Shown piece after piece: positions 26,608-35,396 of a stretch of 64,000 nucleotides of DNA. Each line of letters starts with the position of its first letter. Within the stretch, counting starts at the first letter, position 1. Position numbers and translations under genes: made by a program. Source of the DNA: Bradyrhizobiaceae bacterium (GTDB lineage Bacteria; Pseudomonadota; Alphaproteobacteria; Rhizobiales; Xanthobacteraceae); assembly GCA_020853885.1 (NCBI GenBank), contig JADYXZ010000018.1, forward strand, positions 62,001-126,000, written 5' to 3'. The notes beneath the pieces are model-generated. The model saw only the letters and a list, made by a program, of their open reading frames with translations. It had not been told where the DNA came from and searched no databases.

Positions 26608-27641
26608 TGTCGCTGTGGGCGGGCTTCGCCATCGGCCTCGCCTTCGGCGCCGCGGGCCAGGTGTCGGGCTTCTGCCTCAACCGCGGCCTGCGCGGGCTGT
26701 GGGTCACGGGCGACGGCACGAAGATCCGCGCGTTTGCGCTCGCGCTCGCGGCCGCCATCGTCGGCACCCAGATCCTCGACGGCGCGGGCGCCGTCGACCT
26801 GCGCCAGTCGATCTATGTGGGCACGAGCTTCTCCTGGCTGCTGCTGCCGGTGGGCGGCGCGCTGTTCGGCTACGGCATGATCGCGTGCAACGGCTGCGGC
26901 GCGCGCGCGCTGGTGCTGCTCGGGCAGGGGAACCTGCGCTCGTTCGTCGTGCTCGTCTGCCTCGGCATCGCCGCCTACGTGACGCTCACCGGCCTGCTTG
27001 CGCCGCTGCGCGCGCAGGCGGCGGGCTTCACCGGCACGGCGATCGCGGAAGGGCCGCAGTCGCTTCCCTACCTGCTCGCGCGTTCAGCCGGCGCGAACGT
27101 TACGCGTTTCGTCACGGCGATCGTGCTCGCCGGCCTGCTCGCCTGGTTCGCCTTCGCGCACAAGCCGTTCCGCGACAGCCGCAAGGATGTGGCGGGCGGC
27201 ACGATCATCGGCCTGCTCATCCCCGCGGGGTGGCTTGCGACCGGCTGGATCGGTAACGACGACTTCGATCCCGTGCCGCTCGCCTCGCTCACCTTCATCG
27301 CCCCGATCGGCGAGACGATTCAGTACGCGATGATCGCCACCGGCGCGAAGCCGGGCTTCGGCGTCGCCGTGGTGAGCGGCGTCTTTATCGGCTCGCTCGC
27401 CGCGGCGCTCTCGACCGGCGCCTGGCATCTCGAAGGTTTTCCGAGCGCCGGGCGCATGGCGCGCTACATGGGGGGCGGAGCGCTCATGGGCGTCGGCGGC
27501 GCGCTCGCGCTCGGCTGCTCGATCGGGCAGGGGCTTACGGGCCTCTCCACGCTCGCCTTTGGCTCGTTCCTGGCGGCGGGCGGGATTCTTCTCGGCGCCC
27601 GGCTGGCGCTGCGTGGCCCATTGGCCTTGCCTGCTCTGTGA
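26592..27641 (+). CDS. YeeE/YedE family (TsuA-like) thiosulfate/sulfur transporter
   Basis: A 349-residue polytopic protein of two YeeE halves. Conserved cysteines used to relay sulfur in TsuA are visible: QVSGFCLNRGLRGLW near residue 28, IACNGCGARAL near residue 100, and LALGCSIGQGLTGLS near residue 313. It probably imports thiosulfate or sulfane sulfur in support of the surrounding sulfur genes. The first five codons coincide with a direct repeat left by insertion of two toxin-antitoxin cassettes, and the native ribosome-binding site seems to be left behind at 23789, so translation may be weakened. Confidence 0.88.
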   Translation: MTPAALSLWAGFAIGLAFGAAGQVSGFCLNRGLRGLWVTGDGTKIRAFALALAAAIVGTQILDGAGAVDLRQSIYVGTSFSWLLLPVGGALFGYGMIACNGCGARALVLLGQGNLRSFVVLVCLGIAAYVTLTGLLAPLRAQAAGFTGTAIAEGPQSLPYLLARSAGANVTRFVTAIVLAGLLAWFAFAHKPFRDSRKDVAGGTIIGLLIPAGWLATGWIGNDDFDPVPLASLTFIAPIGETIQYAMIATGAKPGFGVAVVSGVFIGSLAAALSTGAWHLEGFPSAGRMARYMGGGALMGVGGALALGCSIGQGLTGLSTLAFGSFLAAGGILLGARLALRGPLALPAL

Positions 27642-27686
27642 AATATACGGCTTGCACAGAAGCAGGATGGACTTACATTGCGTGCC

Positions 27687-28514
27687 ATGACCGACGCCCG
27701 TATTGAAATTCCCCGCCTCAGCCGCCGCCATGTCCTGCAAGGGGGCACGGCGGTGCTCGCGCTGGCTGCCTTGGGCGGACGCGCCTTCGCGCAGGCGAAC
27801 AACAATGGCTGGGAGCGCTTCGAGCCGGTGCGCAAGCTTATCGGCGAGACGAAGCCGCTAACCAACGGCTTGAGCATCGAGTTGCCGCTCGTGTCCGAGG
27901 ACGGCTCGTCCGTTCCGCTTGTGGTGCGCGCTGAACGGCCGATGGCCGAGGGCGACTATGTCCGGTCGATCCATCTGTTCGCCACACGCAATCCGAGCCC
28001 GGAGATCGCCGAGTTCGAGTTCACACCGCGCGCCGGCCGCGCGCAGGTGGAGACCCGCGTCCGGTTGAACGAGTCGCAGACCGTGATCGCGGTCGCGCGC
28101 ACGAACAAGGACGCCGTTCTGGTCGCCGCGCGGGAAATCCGTATTACGCAGAGCGGCTGCCTGGCGCGAACCGACACCTACGAGAGCGCGAACGCGATGC
28201 AGACGCGGGTGCGCGTGGCGGAGAAGGCTCAGTCAGGGTCTCCGGTGGAGGTCCTGACCCTCATCAATCATCCGATGGAGACCGGCTTGCGCGAAGGGGC
28301 GGACGGAAAGCTCCTGCCGCAGCGGATCATCCGCGCATTCGAAGTGACGTTCGACGGGCAGCCGGTGTTCAAGGCGACTCTGCATCGATCCATCGCGGCC
28401 AATCCGTATCTGCGTTTCTTCGTAGTGCCGGCCGCAAGCGGGACGCTTGCCTTCACCTGGACCGAAGACACCGGCCGCACAGCCGAGCACAAAGCGAATA
28501 TCGCGGTCGGCTGA
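27687..28514 (+). CDS. soxYZ: SoxY-SoxZ fusion sulfur carrier protein
   Basis: A 275-residue periplasmic carrier. Tat signal LSRRHVLQGGTAVLALAALGG, a SoxY domain (about 45-158) and a SoxZ domain (about 170-275: LTLINHPMETGLREGADGKLLPQRIIRAF, SANPYLRFF type, LAFTWTEDTG). In free SoxY the substrate cysteine sits in a C-terminal GGCGG arm; here the equivalent is ITQSGCLAR, so Cys158 is kept but the glycines are lost and the arm is internal. Fused SoxYZ proteins occur in incomplete Sox clusters. ATG at 27687, 45 bases after the transporter. Confidence 0.88.
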   Translation: MTDARIEIPRLSRRHVLQGGTAVLALAALGGRAFAQANNNGWERFEPVRKLIGETKPLTNGLSIELPLVSEDGSSVPLVVRAERPMAEGDYVRSIHLFATRNPSPEIAEFEFTPRAGRAQVETRVRLNESQTVIAVARTNKDAVLVAAREIRITQSGCLARTDTYESANAMQTRVRVAEKAQSGSPVEVLTLINHPMETGLREGADGKLLPQRIIRAFEVTFDGQPVFKATLHRSIAANPYLRFFVVPAASGTLAFTWTEDTGRTAEHKANIAVG

Positions 28515-28537
28515 GACCGGCAGGCAACGCCCGGCAA

Positions 28538-29239
28538 TCAGGCTGCGGTGCGCTGCTTGGCGCGAGCGGGGCGGTCGAACAGCGCGGCGCGCTCCGCCGG
28601 CGTCGACTGGAAGAAGGGATAGCGGCGCGCGATCGTATCCCGCTCGGTCCTGTGATCGACCATCAACAGGCTGATCGGCTTTTCCAGCGTCGGGTAAGGG
28701 CGCGGCGGGCAGACCACGCGGTGCCCAAAGACACGCCGGTAGAAAGCCTGATGTTCGGCCCGCACCGTCGCCAGCACGTAATCCGCCATGAAGTACTCGG
28801 TCGCCAGCGCGGCGAGGCGGACGGTCACAAAGGCGAGCTCGGGATACTGACGCGTGGCCGCGTCGTCGGCGACGAAACGCGTGGGATCGATGATAATTTT
28901 TCCCGACTCGATCAGCGGATTCAGGATGTCCGGGAAAACGTGCGCCGCGGGGATGTCGGGATACTCCGGCGTGGAGACGTGCATGCGGAACGAGCTGACG
29001 AGACGCTCGTCGATATGCACGCCAAAGATCCAGGCGTTCGGCATCGAGTCGTATTCGTCGGAGAACGATTTCACCGCGCTCGGCTTGATCGCGCCCTCGC
29101 GCAGATAGGCGCGGTAACGGAGTTCGTAGATCGCTTCGCGATCTTCCGCTGAGTCTGCACGCTTGTATTGCGTGAGGAGGAGCAAACGCTCGACTCGCTC
29201 GGCTAAACTTGGGGTTGCCTTCAGCGCGAGCCCGCTCAT
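28538..29239 (-). CDS. FeeM-like N-acyl amino acid / autoinducer synthase
   Basis: A 233-residue GNAT-fold protein of the FeeM/LasI-like group: DREAIYELRYRAYLREGAI, FGVHIDERLVSSFRMHVS, IDPTRFVADDAATRQYPELAFVTVRLAALATEYF and AEHQAFYRRVFGHRVV. Members join an acyl chain to an amino acid or homoserine lactone; no luxR-type regulator is adjacent, so N-acyl amino acid synthesis is the safer guess. It converges with the sulfur operon. Its upstream region is AT-rich and holds two TAAAGAATT repeats 20 bases apart. Confidence 0.8.
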   Translation of the reverse strand: MSGLALKATPSLAERVERLLLLTQYKRADSAEDREAIYELRYRAYLREGAIKPSAVKSFSDEYDSMPNAWIFGVHIDERLVSSFRMHVSTPEYPDIPAAHVFPDILNPLIESGKIIIDPTRFVADDAATRQYPELAFVTVRLAALATEYFMADYVLATVRAEHQAFYRRVFGHRVVCPPRPYPTLEKPISLLMVDHRTERDTIARRYPFFQSTPAERAALFDRPARAKQRTAA

Positions 29240-29514
29240 ACGCCACCCTCTTGCCCGTAGCCCCGCCAGCTACGTGAAGAGGGAGGTTAAAGAATTGTTA
29301 ATGTTTGTAAAGAATTAACTTTGTGCAGCGGACCGAATTTATCCCGCGCGTGCGCATTCGCCGCACGGCGCAGCCGGTGGCGACATTAACCAACTAGCCG
29401 ACCGGAAACACTCGATAGTTGCGGAGGGAAAGACAACCGACGATGCGGAATTTCGTCCCAGTTCGGTACGATCGAACCGGCGAGCGGCGACGGACGAAAG
29501 ACGCGACGCTGCGC
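29240..29514. promoter_or_regulatory. AT-rich upstream region of the FeeM-like gene with paired direct repeats
   Basis: A 275-base gap, AT-rich at 29285-29325 in otherwise GC-rich DNA. TAAAGAATT occurs at 29288-29296 and 29308-29316, exactly 20 bases apart (two helical turns), which could bind a dimeric regulator or be part of the promoter on the minus strand. No gene is seen. Confidence 0.5.
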
Positions 29515-31836
29515 TCAGGCGACGACGCGAATTTTCCGCGCGGACGAAGAGATCAGGAGTTCGCGCATCGCCGGGCCGGGGATTGCCGGGCTGAACAAGT
29601 AACCCTGTGCTTCATCGATCGACGCTTCGCGCGTGACGAGCTCCAGCTCTTCGTCGGTCTCGATTCCTTCGACGACGACCGACAGGCCGAGCTCGCTCGA
29701 GAGCCGCGCGACGCCGCGCAGGAGCGTGAGCGAGCGCTTGCTCGCCGAAATGCCTTTCAGGAACGAGCGGTCGATCTTCACCTTGTGCAGCGGGAAGCTG
29801 TGCAGATAGCTCAAGCTCGAATAGCCGGTGCCGAAGTCGTCGAGCGAGATGCGCACGCCCATGTCGCGCAACTGCGTGAGGCTCGCGCGCGTCGCCTCGG
29901 TGTCCTGCACGAGGACGGATTCGGTGATCTCGATCTCGAGCCGGTTGGCGGCGAGGCCGGATTCGTCGAGCGCCTCGCGCACGGCGGCGATGACGTTGCC
30001 GCGGCGGAACTGGGTCGGCGACAGGTTGACGGCGACGCGCACGTCCTCCGGCCACTTGGTGCACTCGATGCAGGCCATGCGCAGCACGCGCTTTCCGATC
30101 GGCACGATCAGGCCCATTTCCTCGGCGACCGGGATGAACTCGGCGGGCGAAACCATGCCGCGCTCGGGATGCGGCCAGCGGAGCAACGCCTCGCAGGTCG
30201 AGATGCGGCGCGTCTTCAGATTGATGAGCGGCTGGTAGTAGAGCTTGAACGCGTCCTCGACGAGCGCCGTGCGCAGATCCAGCTCGAGGCAGCGGCGGGC
30301 CTGGGCCTGCACGTCCATCTCGCGCTCGAAGAAGCGCCAGGCGCCGCGCCCTTCGGATTTCGCGCGGTAGAGCGCCATGTCGGCGTTCTTCAGCAGCATG
30401 TCGGCATCGGCGCCGTCCTGCGGGGCGACAGCAATGCCGATGCTCGCGCCGATGAGGACCTGGTGGCCCTCGATCTCGAAGGAGCGGCCCACGGCTTCTA
30501 CCACCTGCTGGGCGAGGGTGGCCGACTCGGTCGGGTGCTTCACCGGGTGCTGCAGGATGACAAACTCGTCGCCGCCGAAGCGGGCGACGATGTCGGTGTC
30601 GCGCACGATGCCGCGCAGGCGGTCGGCCACGGCGCAGAGGAGCGCGTCGCCGAACGGGTGGCCCATCGTGTCGTTGACCTGTTTGAACTGGTCGAGGTCG
30701 ACGAACAGCACGGCGCAGGCCTGTTTTCGCTTCGCGATGCCGGCAAGCGAAAGCTCCATCTGGTCGCGGAAAAATGCGCGGTTCGGAAGGCCGGTGACGG
30801 CGTCGTAACGGGCAAGACGATTGATCTTTGCGGCTGCCGCCTTGCGGTCGGTGACGTCTTCCAGCAGCACGATTGAGCCGCCGGCTTTCACGGGCTGGAA
30901 GGTGAAGGCGAAGGTGCGGCCATCTTCCGTGTCGAATTCGAGCTCGGCGCTGTCATCCTCCGACAGCCGGTGTTCGAGGTCGGCGGTGATCCGTTCCGTG
31001 TTCTCCGCGGAAAAGACGCCGGCGCGGGCCACCTGCTGCATGAGCTCGCGAACCGTCGCGCCGTTCGGGAACGCGTTGGACGCGACGCCGAGGATCTCGC
31101 TGCAGCGGCGATTGGAGACGATCAGCCGCCGTTCAGAGTTAAACATCCAAAGGCCGAGCGGCATGTTGTTCAACGCGGCGTCGAATTGGCCTGCCAGCAG
31201 ACTCTTGTCTCTCGCCGCAATGACCGCATCCATCAAGGTCTGGCGCAAGCGGTCGGAGATAAATTTCATGCTCAGGAAGAACACGAACAGGATGATGCCG
31301 CCGACCGCGTAATAGGGGTCGCCGGTGATCAGGACGGCAAGCGTAACGAGGGGCGCGGCGCAAAGGATCTGCAGAAGCACCAGCCGGCCGCTTCCGAAAT
31401 TGCGGCCGACCACGCCGATCAAATTCGCGACCGTACCGGTGATCGCCACCAGTTGGGTGAACGGGTCGTCGGTCAAGGCGAAGGCGAGAATGCACCAGAC
31501 GCCGAGGAGGCCGACGTGCGCCGACACGCCGATGGCGTAGGCGATTTCCCAGTTTCGCGCCTCGGCAACGCTTTCGAGCCGTGCGTTGCGGCGACGGTAG
31601 GTGTCCACGAGGACGATGCGCAGGCCGGCGACAACCGCCAGCGCGAATGCGCAGACGTACAGCCACGGCTCGTGCGTCTTCCACCCCGTCAGCAGCGCCG
31701 CAAGGACGACTGCAACCGAGCCGGAGACGAACGATCGCGAGTCGCCGTACAGCGAATCGACGATGGATATGTAGACGTCGGCCGGCACATCCAGCCGCTG
31801 CTGCGGCGAACGCTTCGGCCTGGACCAAGTGAACAT
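29515..31836 (-). CDS. Membrane GGDEF-EAL protein (cyclic di-GMP turnover) with PAS domain
   Basis: About 773 residues. Five to six N-terminal hydrophobic spans (about 35-190), a PAS-like segment (ERRLIVSNRRCSEILG) near residue 240, then a GGDEF domain with intact ARFGGDEFVIL near residue 435 and an EAL domain with CEALLRWPHPERG near residue 555, followed by DDFGTGYSSLSYL. Both catalytic signatures look intact, so synthesis and hydrolysis of c-di-GMP are both possible. The start at MFTWSRPKRSPQQRL is preferred; the frame extends upstream to 32013 without typical features. Confidence 0.9.
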   Translation of the reverse strand: MFTWSRPKRSPQQRLDVPADVYISIVDSLYGDSRSFVSGSVAVVLAALLTGWKTHEPWLYVCAFALAVVAGLRIVLVDTYRRRNARLESVAEARNWEIAYAIGVSAHVGLLGVWCILAFALTDDPFTQLVAITGTVANLIGVVGRNFGSGRLVLLQILCAAPLVTLAVLITGDPYYAVGGIILFVFFLSMKFISDRLRQTLMDAVIAARDKSLLAGQFDAALNNMPLGLWMFNSERRLIVSNRRCSEILGVASNAFPNGATVRELMQQVARAGVFSAENTERITADLEHRLSEDDSAELEFDTEDGRTFAFTFQPVKAGGSIVLLEDVTDRKAAAAKINRLARYDAVTGLPNRAFFRDQMELSLAGIAKRKQACAVLFVDLDQFKQVNDTMGHPFGDALLCAVADRLRGIVRDTDIVARFGGDEFVILQHPVKHPTESATLAQQVVEAVGRSFEIEGHQVLIGASIGIAVAPQDGADADMLLKNADMALYRAKSEGRGAWRFFEREMDVQAQARRCLELDLRTALVEDAFKLYYQPLINLKTRRISTCEALLRWPHPERGMVSPAEFIPVAEEMGLIVPIGKRVLRMACIECTKWPEDVRVAVNLSPTQFRRGNVIAAVREALDESGLAANRLEIEITESVLVQDTEATRASLTQLRDMGVRISLDDFGTGYSSLSYLHSFPLHKVKIDRSFLKGISASKRSLTLLRGVARLSSELGLSVVVEGIETDEELELVTREASIDEAQGYLFSPAIPGPAMRELLISSSARKIRVVA

Positions 31837-32070
31837 TTGAACGACCGGCGAATGAGCTCGCGCAAAGTCTCCGAAAATAGATTGAAAATTCCGTACCCTC
31901 GGCTCCCAAAATTGTTGGTAAATGACTGGAAAATCGTGTGTTTCAGGCGCTCCGCTCCGGGCCGCTAGGCGCGCGTGGGCTGCAGGGTCTTTCTTATATC
32001 CGCGCGAATACACCGCGCGTTAAGCATGACGATGGCGGATTCCCGGCCGCAGGGACGAATGAACGCGCCG

Positions 32071-33072
32071 TCAGGGAACCAGGACGACGGCCCCGGCTGT
32101 CGACCGGCTTTCGACTGCACGGTGTGCGGACGCTGCGTCCTTGAGCGCGTAGGTGTGATTGATCGTGATCTGCAGGATCCCGCGCGCAACGAGGTCGAAC
32201 AGCTCGGCGGTCGCGCGATGCAGCGTATCGTTTTCACTGAGATAGTGGCTGAGGGCCGGGCGCGAGACGGAGAGGCCGCCCTTCTGCGCGAGCAGGATGA
32301 GATCGAGTGGCGGGACGTGCCCCGACGCGTTGCCGTAGTTCACGATCATGCCGTAGGGGCGGATGCAATCGAGGGAGGGCATGAAGGCGTCCTTGCCGAC
32401 GCCGTCGAACACGGCGTGGACGCCGCGGCCGGTGAGCTGCTTCACGGCGTCGACGAAATTCGTTCCGCGATAGAGGATCGTGTGCGCGCAGCCATTGGCC
32501 CTGGCGATTTCCGCTTTATCGGGGGAGCCGACGGTGCCGATCACGGTCGCGCCGAGGTGCTTCGACCATTGTGCGAGGATGAGGCCGACGCCGCTGGCGG
32601 CGGCGTGGATCAGGATCGTGTCGCCCGGCTTCGGCTGGTATACGCGGTTGACGATGGCCGAGGCGGTCAATCCCTTCACCATCATCGCGGCGGCCTGCAG
32701 GTCGGAGATCGCTGCCGGCAATTTCACGAGACGGGCGGCAGGCACGTTGCGGCTTTCGGCGTAAGCGCCGGTGGAATTGTAGAAGGCGCCGCTCACGCCG
32801 ACATAGGCGACGCGGTCGCCGGGTTTCACTTCGGTCACGCCGCTGCCGACGCTTTCGACCACGCCGGCGGCCTCGTTGCCAGGGATGAGCGGCATCTGCA
32901 GGGGCTTCGGCGTGTAGAAGCCGCCGCGGCGGACGTTGATGTCGGAATAGTTCAACGCGATCGCGGTGTGGTGGACGCGCGCCTCGCCCGCGGCAGGCGG
33001 CGGGACTTCGATGTCTTCCCATTGCAGGACTTCGGGACCGCCGTGCCGGTGAATTCGGATCGCCTTGGTCAT
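32071..33072 (-). CDS. NADPH:quinone oxidoreductase (zeta-crystallin-like)
   Basis: A 333-residue zinc-independent medium-chain reductase: MTKAIRIHRHGGPEVLQWEDIEVP, GNEAAGVVESVGSGVTEVKPGDRVAY, and the NADPH loop ILIHAAASGVGLILAQWSKHLGATVIGT. It reduces quinones with NADPH in studied relatives. MTKAIRIH is the usual start; an ATG three codons upstream is possible. It is read in the same direction as the GGDEF-EAL gene, with a gap of about 230 bases. Confidence 0.92.
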   Translation of the reverse strand: MTKAIRIHRHGGPEVLQWEDIEVPPPAAGEARVHHTAIALNYSDINVRRGGFYTPKPLQMPLIPGNEAAGVVESVGSGVTEVKPGDRVAYVGVSGAFYNSTGAYAESRNVPAARLVKLPAAISDLQAAAMMVKGLTASAIVNRVYQPKPGDTILIHAAASGVGLILAQWSKHLGATVIGTVGSPDKAEIARANGCAHTILYRGTNFVDAVKQLTGRGVHAVFDGVGKDAFMPSLDCIRPYGMIVNYGNASGHVPPLDLILLAQKGGLSVSRPALSHYLSENDTLHRATAELFDLVARGILQITINHTYALKDAASAHRAVESRSTAGAVVLVP

Positions 33073-33100
33073 TGCAATCATCCCGTGAAAACGCCGAGGC

Positions 33101-34711
33101 TTAGACCCGCTGCAGCCGGCGGCGTTTGAAATCGCGGAGGATTTCGCGCGCCGCGTTGTGGCCGGGAGCGCCGGTGACGCCGCCGCCCGGGTGCGTGCCG
33201 GAGCCGCACAGATAGAGTCCGGGGATCGGCGAGCGGTAGTCGGCGTGGCCGAGCACCGGCCGCGCGGAGAAAAGCTGTCCGAGCTCGAGCGCGCCGTGGA
33301 AGATGTCGCCGCCGACGAGGCCGAAGGTGTGCTCGAGGTCGAGTGGGCTGAAGATCTGGCGGGCGAGCACCGACCGTTTGAAATTCGGTGCGCAGCGGTC
33401 GACCGTGTCGAGCATCAGATCGGCGACTTCTTCGCGGTGGTCGTCCCACGATTTGCCTGCGGGCAATTTGGGCGCAACGTGCTGGCAGAACAGGCTTGCG
33501 ACGTGGCGGCCGGCCGGCGCCAGCGAGTCGTCGAGCGTAGAAGAAATGACCAGCTCGACAATCGGCCGTTTCGACCAGCCGTTGGCGCGGGCGTCGAAAT
33601 AGGCTTGCTCCATGTATTGAAGGCTCGGCGCGATGATGATGCCCGCCGTGTGATGCTCGGCAAGATCGCGGCCGGGGAGGCAGGTGAAATCCGGCAGTTC
33701 GGAAAGTGCGACGTTCATGCGGAAGGTGCCGGAAGCGCAGCGCCAGTTTTCCATGCGCGTGCGGAAATCCGCGGGCAGGGCGCTTGCATCCACGAGCTTC
33801 AGAAAGAGAAGCTTCGGATTGAGATTGGAGACAATCGCGCGGGCGCGGAACGTCTCGCCACTCTCGGTCACGACGCCGACCGCGTGGTCTTTCTCCATGA
33901 TCACTTCGCGAACCGGGCTTGAAAGGCGGATTTCCGCGCCGTGCGCGGCGGCGGCTTTTGCCATCGCCTGCGTGATCGCGCCCATGCCGCCGATGGCGTG
34001 ACCCCACACGCCCTTGTTGCCGTTCACCTCGCCGAAGCAGTGGTGCAGCAGCACGTAGGCCGAGCCGGGCGTGTAGGGGCTCGCGTAGTTGCCGACGATG
34101 CCGTCGAAGCCATAGGCGGCTTTGATCGGCGCGCTTTCGAACCAGCGGTCGAGATAGTCGCCGGCGGAACGGGCGAACAGGTCGAGCAGCTCACGCTGAT
34201 CTTCAAGCTCGAGCTTGCGGATACGGCCTGCGATCCGGCCGGTCTTGATGAGTTCGGACAGGGCGGCGACGGGCGATCCGCTCACAACGTTCGGCGGGGT
34301 TGCGAGCACGAGCGCGCGCAGGACATCGGCGATCGTCTCCAGTTTTGCTTGATACTCGTCGAGCCGTCCGGCGTCGCGGTTGGAGAACTTCGCGACCTCT
34401 TCCTTCGTGCGGCCCGCGCCGACTTTCAGATAGCGGCCGTCGTCCAGCGGAAGGAAATTCGAGAGCTTGCGTTCGACGATCTTCAGTCCGTGGCGCGCAA
34501 GATCGAGGTCGCGGATGACCTTTGGATTGAGCAGGGAGACCGTGTAAGCGGCGACCGAGTTGCGGAAGCCGGGATGGAATTCCTCGGTGACGGCGGCGCC
34601 GCCGGCCACCGCGCGGCGCTCCAGCACGACGATCTTCAATCCGGCCATGGCGAGATAAGCGGCGCAGACGAGGCCGTTATGGCCGCCGCCGATGATGGCT
34701 ACGTCGTGCAT
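33101..34711 (-). CDS. Phytoene-desaturase-like FAD oxidoreductase (PYROXD2-like)
   Basis: A 536-residue flavoprotein with an N-terminal dinucleotide-binding motif (MHDVAIIGGGHNGLVCAAYLAMAGLKIVVLERR), VTEEFHPGFRNSVAAYTVSLL, and a C-terminal FAD signature GLYLCGSGTHPGGGVTGAPGHNAAREIL. No carotenoid genes are nearby, so the PYROXD2-type uncharacterised oxidoreductase group fits better than a carotenoid desaturase. The ATG at 34711 is chosen since the frame upstream runs antisense through the anti-sigma gene. Confidence 0.88.
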   Translation of the reverse strand: MHDVAIIGGGHNGLVCAAYLAMAGLKIVVLERRAVAGGAAVTEEFHPGFRNSVAAYTVSLLNPKVIRDLDLARHGLKIVERKLSNFLPLDDGRYLKVGAGRTKEEVAKFSNRDAGRLDEYQAKLETIADVLRALVLATPPNVVSGSPVAALSELIKTGRIAGRIRKLELEDQRELLDLFARSAGDYLDRWFESAPIKAAYGFDGIVGNYASPYTPGSAYVLLHHCFGEVNGNKGVWGHAIGGMGAITQAMAKAAAAHGAEIRLSSPVREVIMEKDHAVGVVTESGETFRARAIVSNLNPKLLFLKLVDASALPADFRTRMENWRCASGTFRMNVALSELPDFTCLPGRDLAEHHTAGIIIAPSLQYMEQAYFDARANGWSKRPIVELVISSTLDDSLAPAGRHVASLFCQHVAPKLPAGKSWDDHREEVADLMLDTVDRCAPNFKRSVLARQIFSPLDLEHTFGLVGGDIFHGALELGQLFSARPVLGHADYRSPIPGLYLCGSGTHPGGGVTGAPGHNAAREILRDFKRRRLQRV

Positions 34712-34760
34712 CGGGCCCTCATGGAACGGCGGAATATAGCAGGAGGCGCCGGGAAGTCGG

Positions 34761-35396
34761 CTACCAGCGCAGGAGACGAGCGCCGGCAAGACTTCCGGCT
34801 GCGACAACGATCGAGATGGCGAGCGTGTACCAGGTCGCGAGGAAGAACGGCGAGTCCTCGAGGCAATACAGCGCGTAGATCGCCGCGCCGAGGCCGCCGG
34901 CGAGCAGGCCGGCGATGGCGCCGGCCAGTGCTGGACGGGTTGGCGCGCCGTGGTGCAATGCAATCAATGCCGCAACGAGAATGGGCGCCGAGAGCAACGG
35001 GATCGACGCGAGGCAGGTCGCCCAGCTCGATCCGACCAGCTTCGTCATGCGCATCGCCGGCGCGAGTGTCGTGAACTCGGCAATGAGCGCGGCGCCGAGC
35101 ATGAGCGGGGCGGCGAGGAGCGCAATCGCCCGCAGCTTCGCCTCCGCGCCCGGCCGCGCAAGGCGCAGAACCAAGAGGGTCGCCGTGACCGCGAGGGTGA
35201 GCGTCACCACGAACTTGAACAGGAAATGGAATTCGCCGGCGACCGCCGCGATGTCGGCGCGCAGTCCCAGGATCGCAGCGAACAGGATTGCCGACAGTAC
35301 GAGACCGACGGCGAGCGCCGCGAACAGCCAACGCTCGATGGACGAACGTGTCGCGTTGTCAGCGGCGAGGCCGCGGATGAGATCGTCGGTCTTCAT
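34761..35396 (-). CDS. nrsF: NrsF-type membrane anti-sigma factor (DUF1109)
   Basis: A 211-residue inner-membrane protein with six hydrophobic segments and a short cytoplasmic N-terminus (MKTDDLIRGLAADNA), typical of DUF1109/NrsF. In Caulobacter NrsF holds the ECF factor SigF inactive until heavy-metal or oxidant stress. Its start overlaps the sigma gene stop (ATGA), giving equal translation of both partners. Cysteines near the periplasmic loops (SSWATCLASIP, ALYCLEDSP) resemble the pair proposed to sense stress. Confidence 0.88.
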   Translation of the reverse strand: MKTDDLIRGLAADNATRSSIERWLFAALAVGLVLSAILFAAILGLRADIAAVAGEFHFLFKFVVTLTLAVTATLLVLRLARPGAEAKLRAIALLAAPLMLGAALIAEFTTLAPAMRMTKLVGSSWATCLASIPLLSAPILVAALIALHHGAPTRPALAGAIAGLLAGGLGAAIYALYCLEDSPFFLATWYTLAISIVVAAGSLAGARLLRW

